From Cercis canadensis (taxonomy: Eukaryota; Streptophyta; Magnoliopsida; Fabales; Fabaceae), in the NCBI GenBank assembly GCA_003255065.1, contig QAOA01006130.1, forward strand, positions 279,296 through 343,295: a DNA stretch of 64,000 bases, given 5' to 3'. The notes beneath the pieces are model-generated. The model was not told the DNA's origin, made no database searches, and saw nothing but the letters and a program-made list of their open reading frames with translations. Each line of letters opens with the position of its first letter. The first letter of the stretch is position 1. Shown here piece by piece: positions 38,620-50,402 of this stretch. The position numbers and the translations under genes are program-made.

Positions 38620-41047
38620 CTATCAAAATGGGAGAGGCAGACTAGCGCGATATTTGCAAGCACCAAAACTTTGAGGCCTTCGATTCGTTTTCTGTATACG
38701 ATACGATAAAGAGAGAAAGGAATTCACCAAAAACTATAAGATTAAAATTAAAAGAAAAGGGTTTTGGAAGAGAAAACGTGAGGAAAATGAATACTCTGTT
38801 ACGGGGAAGATTTTAGAGATAGAAAGAGAAAGACAGCGAGAGAAGAGAGATGCTCGACGGCCAGACATAGAAAAGATGGACAAAATCACCTCGGAGTATG
38901 CTATTCAAGGGCAAGATCACCTACCCCCCGCGCCTATATGTGAACTGTGCACCTTATCTTTCAAATTGCCTCTTTTTATTTTTTATTCTTTCTTTTACCT
39001 AGATCCTAGATAATCAATTATTATTGAAGACAATCAATTTTATTTTTTTTTATTTGGTAAGATTGAAAGAAAATGAGAAATGTATTTGAATATAAATTTT
39101 TATATATGTTATCAATTTCCGTTTCTCTAATTTCATATTTACCAAACATATGTTACGTCCGTTGTTTTTAAGTTTGTTAAGTAAAGAAAAAAAAATACTA
39201 ATTGTGGTCCTAATAATAACCTAATTTATGGTAATGTTATTTTAGCACCAAAAAAAGAAAATAAATTAAAAGATAACAAAATTTTGGTTTGGAAATTTTT
39301 TTTTCTCTTTATTCTTCATTGTCCAATCTTTTATAACAAAAAAAAATTATTCAATGTCATTTTTATTTTTCTTTTCTCTACATAACTAATACTGTATCCA
39401 TAATAAAGGCTTACTATGGATGTATACTTGTATTAATATTATTATCCAACTTGGAACTCTATAAATATGTCAAAAGAAAAACAAAAATATTCATCATTTC
39501 CTCTCATTATAATTTGATAGGAACACAGTAAAGTGCTTTTGTAGATAAAAAAAATAAAAAAATAAAGTGCTTTTGCAAACAAAGCCACCCCCATTCAATC
39601 TGTAAGACCATCAATATATAATGCTATGTTATATCCCTGGCTTCAACTCGAATTAAAACTTGTTTTGTTTTACTTATCGATTTTATTTATCAAAGGATTC
39701 TTTTTATGTTTTTATATTTCACTAATTAATGTGGTTTTTTATTATAACTTTCAATATTGAGTACTGACTTTCTTTTTCACACTAATTTACATCGTGAGTA
39801 TTTTATTGTTGTTTTTGTGGTTTTTAATGCTGGATACAATTATTTGGTAATTAACACTAGTTTTTTTCCCCTAAAAAAAGAAGAAAAGTAACAGCATATA
39901 TATGATATAGATCATTATATTGTATCAAGTGTTAAATTTAATCAGCTTGGTGTAAAACTTTATATACATCAATAAATTGGAAAACACTATCATTATTTAT
40001 TAACAATAAATAATTTTAACATAGTTTTATCCAAGCAACGAATTATCTTGTTTGATTACATGAATATATCATGATTGAGATTATCCAGACTCTAATTTGT
40101 TTTTTTTTATAATAATATTGTGATCGATCTAATTCTTATTGGGTCAGAAATAAAATAGTTAAACTAGGAATCAAATTGTTGAGCCCGCTCTTGATTCATC
40201 CAATCAGTTTTCACAAAGTTGCTAAGATGGCTTTATGAATGGCGATAAAGCTTACATAGCATTATTTATGCTTGGCTCACGGTTGAACTTCAAAGGCACA
40301 AGAGACATTTTCATTTGATTGGAGGGGCCAATAAAAAGCATTGGCCATGTCCACCATAACATTACTCATATCTAAATCCGAGCAAAATAACAAAAAGGTT
40401 AATAATGAGATTGAGTATTTCCTTTCACCTTGGACTAAAAAGTCAACCCAAAAAAAAAAAAAAAGGCTTGGCAATGTAATCAGCGTAAATTTCGAAAACC
40501 GCAAATATCATATCGGAAGTATCCAATTCACACTGGCAGAGACTGAAAGGGGACTTGCCATATATATATTTTCTCTTTCTGGGCGAGGGGAGAATGTGGT
40601 CATATTCCAGAGTTACTTGTGTCAGCACACACCTTTTAGCAATTTGATGTTGAAACTTTTCAACAAAAACAAAAAAAATGAAACTCTTCTGAATTTGCCC
40701 AATCTTTCCTACTGCTGTTTCTTTCTCAAAGTAAATAGAAACCTATTGAACCTGAAAAGTTGTCAAATTTAGGACAAACAAAAAGAAAAATAAAATTAAA
40801 TAGAAATTTCAACTATTAGCGCACTAGTCCTATATATAACAACGACTCCGAACTGGTCATTCCAATATCCACGACAAACGAATGCCGATTTGCAATTTGA
40901 GAGAGAGAGAGATTCCCATAACCTTTTTTTTTCAACTGCTATTAGTTTATTGAAAGTTTGAAAGTCTAAAGTAAGCGCCAAACAAATACACAGAAGAAGT
41001 GTATTTGCCAATAGCTATTATTATTTTTTATCTTAGGATGTTTTCAC
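38620..41047. other. Intergenic AT-rich stretch
   Basis: EIL3 5' UTR and promoter near 38620-38950, then long AT-rich DNA with homopolymer runs. A 60-bp segment at 39221-39280 recurs near 54104-54169. No gene is recognised. Confidence 0.4.
39221..39280 (+). repeat. Dispersed repeat, copy 1
   Basis: About 60 bp beginning ctaatttatggtaatgtt matches 54107-54169 with a few differences. The two copies lie 15 kb apart in the same orientation in non-coding DNA, suggesting remnants of one repeat family. Confidence 0.65.
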
Positions 41048-41954
41048 GAGTCATTCTTTTGAATATTGCGCATTTATAAAATATTGATACATTTTAAACA
41101 ATTTCTATTACTACAATAATTTTTTTTTTTGTTAAGTGTCGCATTTTAAGAAATAATAGAGTGTTAAATTTTTACTTGAAGATTTAGTGAAATATCGCAT
41201 TTTGAGAATTTTTTTTACATTTCATAAAAGGGAGTCGCATTTTGAGAGGGCACATGTGGAGTGCCGCACTACCATAATGCGGCATTCCACGTGTTTCCAT
41301 CTCCTAAAATTCAACTCCCTATGGTAAATCCAGACCCTAAAATGCGACTCCCCATTTTATACTTACCCTTCTATTACCATCTTGTCCCTTGAACTTTATT
41401 TGGTCTTTTACACGTATGGCTATTCCCGTTGCCCTGACCATTGGTTGCACAAAATGATGCAGTTTGGCTATATTGTCTTGACTACCTCAGCTGGTATTAT
41501 GGACCATGAGGAGGCTAGGAGAAAAAATGTTGGCAGTAAAGTGCTGGGCTTCTTTTGGCAATTGGGAGTCGCATTTTGGGATCCAAATTTACCATGGGGA
41601 GTCAAATTTTGGGAGGTGAGAACATGTGTCGCACTATGGTAGTGCAGCACTCCATATGTATCTCTCAAAATGTAATTCCTCTTCACGAAACGTACTAAAA
41701 AAAAGAAAAAAATTCTCAAAATGCGACGCTTTACTAAATTTTTAAGTAAAAATTCGACATNACTAAAAAAAAGAAAAAAATTCTTAAAATGCGACGCTTT
41801 ACTAAATTTTTAAGTAAAAATTCGACATTCTATTATTTTCCAAGTGACACTCAATAAGAAAAAAAAAAAAACTACCATAAAAATGAAAATTGTTTGAAAT
41901 GTGTCCTAGATATATAAATATTTTGCAAATGCACAATATTCAAAAGAATGACTC
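41048..41954. mobile_element. Foldback (long inverted-repeat) element
   Basis: The ends gagtcattcttttgaatat (41048 on) and its inverse ending at 41954 begin arms of roughly 300 bp each, with matching blocks including gcattttgaga, gtgccgcactaccata, actccccatggtaaa and tttttacttaaaaatttagt in inverted order. About 200 bp of unique DNA (41360-41560) separates the arms. A transcript would fold into a long hairpin and could feed small RNAs. No transposase is encoded, so it is a non-autonomous MULE- or foldback-type element. About 68 bp of the right arm is probably a false assembly copy. Confidence 0.7.
41694..41828. other. Probable assembly join with 67-bp overlap
   Basis: The 67 bp at 41694-41760 are repeated at 41762-41828 with one C/T difference, separated only by a single N at 41761. 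This is what two unmerged overlapping contig ends would look like. A true tandem duplication is possible but less likely. Confidence 0.75.
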
Positions 41955-42343
41955 TGCACTATTTTGAGGTGATAAAATATTATATTAGATAATTTAAATT
42001 GTAAATTATATTATATTAATATAAATAATATAATTTAAAGTTTATTAAATTAATATATAATTTATATAATTTTTTAATAACATTTATATTATGTTAATTA
42101 TATTAGTTTAACACAATATAATTCAAATTTATTATATAAAACCTAAGGTGCAAGATAGATGCACCTTTTTTATTTTTTTAGTAAGACAACGGGGCCAAAG
42201 ACCCAAAACAAGAAAGAAATTATAGAAGAACTAAACGGGGCACAGAAGCCCCCGAGACATCAGCAAAGAACAAGAGCCGCAGCTCCTGGGGCGGGGAAGA
42301 GATCAAATGCCACCTTGGGTCTGATACACACCCAAAACTCCCT

Positions 42344-45300
42344 TTATCTTGACCTAATGATCTCTTCTTTCATAGCGAGAGACAAAGCACTAAGATTGCC
42401 GTCATTCTCCACTACCACACCTGGCATGACCACAGCTCTACTCCCCACAAACCCGTTTTCTTCAATTTTGATCTCTCCAAACTTTACCTTCCCTTCTTCA
42501 CCTTCATATATATGTCCAAACAGCAAGGCTTCTCTTCCTACACTCCCGCCTTTCTCAATTTTCACCATTTCCGGGTTTAATAACGCCCCCATGCTATCTA
42601 CATAAGCCGCATGGTCCATATCTACGTCTGAACCCATCAGCTTCATCCAGAGCACAAACAAAAATGATCCACTCGTCATCTCCATGAAGTAATCTCCAAC
42701 TAAAGTTCTAATGGCCTGCCACACACTATCCATAATCACCCTTTTACTCCATATATCTATTGTCTGACCTGTTTCCTTCCTTCCCACGAGAAACCATTTC
42801 GCTATAACACATGCCAATGCAGCCAGAGCACCTGAGAAAACCCAAAACAGGGGAAGCAACCAATACAGTGGGAGTTCCTTGGCAGTCTTCAGGTAAAGAA
42901 CCCAGTTCAAAGGAGCAAAGATTACGAAACCAATCACAGCATAAGGCAAGAATGTTTGTAGCAATGGTTGAGTGATAAGCGCTGAGAAGGTCTGATACCA
43001 GGTTCTGGTCAAGGTCACTCTTTGGGAGTTATTTTCATGCAATACTGATGCCACTGGACAACTGGACAGGTCTACCTTCACATCAGATTGCTCTATGAGC
43101 ATCCTCCAGGCCTCTGGCAGTGGTTCTCCATTTCTCAAATGCTGGCAAATCTCATATATCAATGAACGGCCATGATCAATTGAAGCACTCTGGGAGGACG
43201 AGGTAGCACGGATCACATCCAACTCATGGACTCTCAGATAGGGATTAAAGTCCAGTTTTTCTGATTCTTCCTTAGAAAGATTTTGATTGATGCTTATCTC
43301 TCCAACATCAATATCTGGGAACTCGTTCTCATCCCATGCTCTGGTGCAGTCTAGTGCAATGTCACAGGTGGCTTCATCATCTGGTACGGGTCGGAGTTGC
43401 ATTTGGAAAACGTAGCGAACTCCACCAGGAGAATTCACACGGTGTTGAAAATCTTCAGCAAGGAAAAGTAAGGGGCGTCCATCATTGTCATCTCTAGGAA
43501 TTGAACCTGTCTCCGGTGGGAGAATCCCAGTTGGCTCCACTTCACCTGAATCCTCACTGATACTTTGATCATAAGGCCTCAACTTAAATTTCACATACAT
43601 TTCCTGCCCATCTTCGAAGCGGATGAGCCTGCAAATATTTGAGTAGTAGTGCAATTTAGAATATGAGTCAGGCTGTCGAAGAGAAGTCCACACTGCATCA
43701 CCTATGTGTGGGACTTGCTTGACGTGCTCCTCCCTTTGAGCAAGTCCACAAACGAGCCAATTTGCAAAATCAAGGATTGTGCGAGCGTAAAATGCCTTGC
43801 CTGTTTTAAGTGTTAGGTCAAGGAGGGGAGAGTCAGAACCAGGTCCATCTGAAAGTATCCTCAATGCTGCACCGCGTGCATCAATCCTTGCATCATCATC
43901 AGCACTCAAGCTATTACTGTGCCGGACAATGACAGGATAGCTCTTTCCCGGGTGAAAAATCTTGTGCTTTGGAAAACCATTAATTTTGTCATAAATTTTC
44001 ATGTATCCCTTCCCACCAACACCAATGCGATGAAAGTATCTTGCTTTAGCTTTCAGAGTTGTGGCAGCCAAATTTGAAGCCAGATTACCGATTAATTTCT
44101 TGTACTCCATGTCCATCACCTCTATACGTTCATCAAAAGCATTTACAGATTTCCGAACAGCCACTCGAGTTTGAGATCCAATATACACGCCGCTCTCTTG
44201 GAGTACAGAATTCATTGGAGCAACTGAAAGTGCACCAAGAATGACGTTCTTTTGAACAACAGAACCAGGAAGAATTAGGCTTTGACTCCCAATAACTGAT
44301 TCATCCTGAACCTCAATTTTTCCACAAGCATACCCATTGGAAGAATAGAACCCAGTAATTATCCGGCTGAAATCACCAAGATGGACACCAGCACCAATTG
44401 ACATTAGCTCTGGGTTTGAAACTGGATTGATGGCTCTAATGGAACAATGCTTGCCAATTTTTGCACCCAAAAGGCGTAAATATATGCAGAAGGCTTCTGT
44501 TCCTGAGAGAAGCTTTGCAAATCTAAGGTGGCAGGAAGTATTCATGCGATATTGAAGCCAAGTTCTAAAATGGGTTTGCTTTTGACTGGCTATGAGGAAA
44601 CGAGTCAAAGCACAGGTGAGAGAGCTGAGTACGAGGCCATGAAGTAAGTAGGCGCAGGAAAATGAAATGGTAAAGATGACGGGGTTTGATGGGACATCAG
44701 AAAACATGGTAGCATATGCAATGATGGTATAAGGGATCCAGTGGAAGGCCCCACATAAGCAAACGAATGAAAAGTGTAAGAGGGATGGAGGTTTCTGGGA
44801 GAACCTTAAATATAGAAAGTAGACAATAGCTGCGGCAACGGAGCTGAGAAAGCCAACAAGATAGATCCCAATAAAGTGGTAAATAGCATCAGATTGAGTT
44901 ATATAGGTAACAATCGGGATTACTCGATCCTGAAATCAAGTTGAAAAAAGAGATGAGTTAGTTTAATCAGTTCAAGATTCAATTGCTAGCTGAGTATAGA
45001 ATGGATAAAAGCATTTAATTAATGTCGAAAATGTAAACCTGACCACGATTTCAGCAAGCATGAAGCCCAGAATAGAAGAGAAACGCAATATAAAATTCTA
45101 TACTCCGAAAAGAAATACACAGTTAAAACTTGAGTAGGTAGTCCAAGTTATGGCAGGATCTATTAATATGGAATTGTGAAGTTTTGAGCAATTTATAGTA
45201 AAAAAGCCCCCATAGATAGTAGCAGTATAATCAATAAATAAATAAATTTCGTAAAAATAATACAAAGAAATCTCAGTTAGGTAAAACTTAAAAATATGCA

Positions 45301-48300
45301 TAGAATAGAAAACCGAGAATGTTTCGGCAAACATATTTTACTAAGAAGTCAGAACCCACCTTATCAACATTATTAAACTTAGCAGGTTTGACCACTTGCT
45401 GGCCTCCTTCAACCTTTTGTAGGGGCTGTACTTCAGTGTATTCTCCAATAACACTTCCTTTTTGAATAACAGCATAAGGTCCAATTGAAGACTTTTTGCC
45501 CATCCTAATAGGAAGGAAACTAAGAGATCCATTCTTTACCTCATGGCTTTGAACCAAAACCCCTTCTGCAATGACAACTTCATCTCCAATTGAAACCAGA
45601 GATGGGTCTGTGATGTCAATTGTATCAAGCAACACTGAGGATCCAATCCTAGCACCAAGCATCTCAAACCAGTATTTTAGGAAGACAGTGCCTCTGAGAT
45701 GTATTGCCAGAACTTTAGAAGAAATTTCTTGGGTCTTGTAGAGTACCCACCACTTGACAAAATCCTTCGAATAGATGGAGATATCAGGGGTAAGGGCATA
45801 ATTTGGCCTCAAGAAAGGAATGCCAAATAGTGAAATGCAAATGCAAGTAGAAACAATGCAAAGGATCCAAGCAAGAGGTGCAAAAGTCATGGAAATTAAA
45901 TAATTTGACCAGGGAATTCCATCTACTGATTTATTGACTCCTGAAACAAGAGTTAGAAAAGCAGTGATGGATAGATAAGCAGGAGAAACCAGCATGAAAG
46001 AAATATATGCAAGTGCCGGGAGCTGGAGTAGACGGATACCCAATTGACGAGATTTGGGTACATCCACAACACATTTAGTGGAATCAATCTCAAGTTCTGG
46101 ATTACTCTTAAGTTGAGGTTGAGACTTCAATAAAAGATTCTCTGAGAAGTTAGCCAAGTCTAGAATGCAGGCTGCAGTGAAGACATCTATAGCTGCAACT
46201 TGCACTCCTAGGAAGTCCGAGAGTTTCTGAGTTGCTTTAACCACTCCAATTGAGTCGATTCCATAGGAAGTCAGGTTGTCAGTGACTGAGATGTTGTTGA
46301 TTGGGATTCCAGTCTGCTCAGAAATAGTCGCTTTCAAGAATTCTGCAATTTCCTTGCTACTAATTCTTGGACTTTGTGGAGGAAAATTTCTCACTAGCTG
46401 AGGCCGAGGTGTTTTTCCATCTCTACATGTTCCGGTAGTAAATGACCGTACCAGTGATTTTTTTGTCAAAAGAGATGGTGGTAGCAAGCTTAGTGTTCCA
46501 TCTGTAAACTGTTTCAGACATTCAAATCTCTTGATTTTTCCGGATGTTGTTTTGCTGATGGTTCTGGGCTTGACCAACTTAACACAAGCAACACTGATTC
46601 CATGTTCTTCTGCCACACGAGATTGAATTTGCTCAATGACATCTTTGCTAACTGGTTTACCGTCCCTTACTTCTGCAATCACAACCAAACCAACCTGGTC
46701 AAAGCCATCGGGAATGCAAATCCCCTTTGTTGATAAAATTTCTTCCGGAACACCAATGACGGCACAGCACCCTGGACGAAGAAAGTCAGATGAGGTCTCA
46801 ACCGTCTTTTCAACATCTGCTGAGTAAACATTTCTTCCAGCAACAATGATAAGATCCTTGATTCTTCCGGTGATGAACAACTTCTGATCTATTATTCTCC
46901 CCAAGTCTCCAGTTCTTGTGTAGTAACGTCCAGGATGATTCTGAAGCTCATTCTTGAAAGTATTCTGACTCAATTCTTCCCTTCCCCAGTATCCTATTCC
47001 AGCACTCGGACTACTAATCCAGATTTCTCCTTCCTTTCCTTTCTCCTGAAGCTCCTTGCCAGTCTCTGGATCAACTATTCTAATCTCAATATCTGCATCA
47101 TCACCGTGAATATACCCACAACAAACTCTACCTTGCCAATCAACAAGGATGGGATTCCCTTCTCCAAATGCACAACTGACAAACACACAATTTTCTGCTA
47201 AGCCATATCCAGGAGCCATCACCTTCTGAGATAAGCCAAAAGGACTAGTTAGCTCAATAAATCTTTTCAGAGTCTTCTGTCTTACTGGTTCAGCAGCAAC
47301 CATAAGAAAAGTCATGGATGAAAGGTCTAAATTCTGAAGCTTATCCTTTACAGACTCTAGTCTTCGAATCACTAACTCAAAGGCAAAGTTAGGGCCAGCA
47401 CTATGAGTTGCTTGATACTTGCTCATAGTTTCAAGCCATAAGAGTGGTTTCTTGATAAATGTCAACGGGGAAAATAAAATTGCAGATCCACCACTAACAA
47501 GAGATGTAAAAAGTCCCCCAATCAGCCCCATGTCATGGTATTGAGGAAGCCAGCTTACTAGTGTTGTCTTTGAGGTGCTCTTGTATCTACTTCGCATCAA
47601 CTTCACGTTGTGAATAAGCCCACCATGAGTTATCATGACTCCTTTAGCATCACCAGTTGAACCTGAGGTAAATTGCAAGAAACACATATCACCAGGCTGA
47701 GATTCACAATGATCAGCTAGACCTTCCAAAACCAGACTCCTTGAGTTCTTGACCCAAGTATCAGTGTGCAGCCACGGAAGGTTAGGCCATCGAACTGCGG
47801 ATTTCCCACTTTTTCCTGTTAATGAGATCAAATTTTTCACTGAACCTGCTCGGACTGCTGAGTGATAAGCTACGGTCGATAAAATTGCCACTATGCCACA
47901 TGATTTAGAAATATTTTCAATTTTTATGAGTGCTTGTCCACCTCTTTGCATGGGATCCGGTGGAAGAACAGGGACTGGTAAGACTTTAGCTCTTAGGCAT
48001 CCTATGAAGGCATCGATGAAATCCAGACCAGGGACATAGACCAGGAGGACCCTGTCACCAGGCTTGATAACTGGCTTTTGGCTTGTTAACAGCTTATGAC
48101 CAATGCAGGAAGCATTAGAATTAAGTTCTCCATAGGTTCTCTGGCATACCACAGCCCCTTCTTCATTAATCCATGTATAGAGAGTTCTGTTTTGAGTGAC
48201 TTGATGAGTTCCCCAGTACTTCAAATAGCCATTCAAAGTTGACAAATTTGGAAATTGTATTCCTGGCAATTCACCTAATTCTTTAGGTTCCTTGCTCTGG

Positions 48301-50402
48301 AACTCTGTTTGCAAGGGAAATAAGCTCTGCAATAAGACATGCTTCTATTTAGTGAGTGCATCTTAATTTCGCAATATAATTATTCAATGTCCATAAAAGC
48401 CATCTTGTTTCTTTTTCCATTCATTCATTGGTCCAAATTTGAATAAAGTATAAGCTACCAAATTACCTTAGTATAAGGAAACATTGGCAAAGCATTGCTA
48501 TTTGCAAAGTTCTTGCAGATTAGAGCCATGGCATAAGATGAATTTCTCTCTGTAAGCTCAAACGCCATAAGCCCACCTACATAGTAAGTATGCCTTGAAC
48601 CTTGAAGCTCTGATTCCANATAAAAGCCATCTTGTTTCTTTTTCCATTCATTCATTGGTCCAAATTTGAATAAAGTATAAACTACCAAATTACCTTAGTA
48701 TAAGGAAACATTGGCAAAGCATTGCTATTTGCAAAGTTCTTGCAGATTAGAGCCATGGCATAAGATGAATTTCTCTCTGTAAGCTCAAACGCCATAAGCC
48801 CACCTACATAGTAAGTATGCCTTGAACCTTGAAGCTCTGATTCCAATTTGTCATAAAATCCATCTTTCATATCTGCATTCAAACTCGAGAGTTAGGATCC
48901 TTGATTAGAAGAGGAAAATAATATGGAAACCCAAGTGAAATACCTTGGCTGCCAACATGAGGAAAATACTTAAAACGGCGTTGAAGAATGACATTCTCAA
49001 CTTTTCCCCCCATGGCTTGGACTGTGTTGATTGCAAGCTCTGTGACAGTTGGTCCCTTAATGTCGACAGAGTTGCCGTAAGACCAGAACAAGAATACATT
49101 TGTGTCAGCATAGAATTTCTGCAATGCAATTGGATATCCAATTGTGCTGGAATCTTCTATATATTTACTAATATAATAAAATCCAACTGGCAGATGTTCT
49201 AGCCCTTTAATTTTTAGAACAGTAGTGTAGTAGTCATTAGTCTCCACTTTGCTAAATAAATCCCTTTCAAGGTCACTTGTATCCATCACTTCTGTTTCAT
49301 GCTCTGCTGCAAGTTTTACTTAATCAGGTATCTGGCTGAACAAATCAACAAAAACATATGTGAACACTGAGGAGTGAGAAGTCTACGTACCCATAACAGT
49401 TGAAGGCGATGATTTGTAAGTTCTTCCATATTTAAATGGAAAGGAACCGGATATTATTATCTTATCAATCTCTATAGTTTTAACTTCATCGAAACTCTTG
49501 ACATTAAGAACAACACCATCAGAGTTGCGTCTGACTGCCAATACTTCAGTGTTGCAGTGAAGTTTCACAGGAAGAGATTCTGCAATCTTCTGCCAAAGAC
49601 TAGTATATCCACCTTTGAAACGCCGGATTTTCCCAGCCAAGGATGTTCTGGTGAACTCGTGGAGGTAGGCATAAGGCATATCTTGAATATACCCATATCC
49701 GGAAGCAGTGTAACCATAAGCCACAGATTTAGGAACAGATTTTTGTCCATGTCGCTCAAGATATTCTGGAGTCAAATCTGAAGCATCTTCACTGAGAGCA
49801 TAGACCCCAATACGACCAGAATTCTTCGCCTTTTCCTGTCAGTAGCACAAGGAGAATTAAAAATTCTGAAGTGATAGAATTGAGGAATAAACCCAATCTG
49901 TGTCTATAACAGTAGAGACTTACCTGGAGTTCCAACGTAAGTGAGATCACAGATACGTAGTCATCTGCGACGTTGATATCTTGATATTCTCCAGAGGAAT
50001 GGTCAATACTGGCAAGCTTGTGGGAATCCATTTCCTCTAGTTCAGACCCGGTCTCTTTTGCCAAGTGAAAGATGACAGGGGCACTGCTTGCAGCAAGAAC
50101 TTGCCCACCTAGATCATAAACTTTTCCTGTACAGACATTTTACATATGGTCAAGGTTCATGGTTCATTTAAATCAGGTAGAAAGTGATATCAAAACGTAC
50201 CTTCAATTTCGACTGACTCACACATGCCACCAACTGTATGATACTTCTCCAAGACAGTCACATTACTGTAACCAAGCCTAGCTAATGCATAAGCAGCTGA
50301 TAAGCCACTTGGACCAGCACCTACTATTCCAATTCTGGTATTTAATGGCATAGAGGGATGTAGCTTGGAGAATTGATCCTCTATTGATCTTTCTGCATCC
50401 AT
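42344..50402 (-). CDS. Multidomain flavin oxidase / acyl-AMP ligase / carrier / catalase-like enzyme
   Basis: Seven exons keep phase: 50201-50402, 49924-50126, 49391-49835, 48944-49306, 48694-48872, 45360-48326 and 42344-44929, giving 2,314 residues. Residues 1-430 are a flavin amine-oxidase-like domain (GIVGAGPSGLSAAYAL near 25-40, FAD ribose Glu52). About 480-1075 is an adenylating domain like fatty-acyl-AMP ligases (TSGSTGDAKG 684-693, GYGLAENCVFVS, YTRTGDLGR 933-941, catalytic Lys1061 in SKTTSGKIKR). A carrier domain has the phosphopantetheine Ser1156 in GIDSIG. Membrane segments (1232-1302) and a hexapeptide-repeat beta-helix (1347-1437) follow, then another membrane block (1470-1560), a second beta-helix (1607-1712), a catalase-like domain (1752-2072), two membrane segments (2107-2167) and a third beta-helix (2217-2307). 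The ATG at 50402 lies just after a likely 5' UTR acceptor. Product unknown; probably membrane-bound acyl or aminoacyl assembly. Confidence 0.85.
48393..48845. other. Probable false duplication at assembly join
   Basis: The 226 bp at 48393-48618 recur at 48620-48845 with one G/A difference, separated by one N at 48619. Copy 2 contains the complete fifth exon of the large enzyme (48694-48872) with its donor. Copy 1 contains only the 3' part of that exon (48467-48618), lacking its acceptor. This is best explained by unmerged contig ends; the gene model uses copy 2 only. Confidence 0.85.

Noticed and set aside
42344-48332. Two separate genes for the acyl-AMP ligase and the C-terminal membrane/catalase-like part
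   Set aside because: The intron between 45360 and 44929 has good GT-AG sites and keeps phase, and neither half has its own start or terminator signals. One gene is simpler.
48455-48688. Extra exon-like frame containing the unresolved base
   Set aside because: It is the truncated copy of the megaenzyme exon at 48694-48872, produced by the probable assembly duplication.
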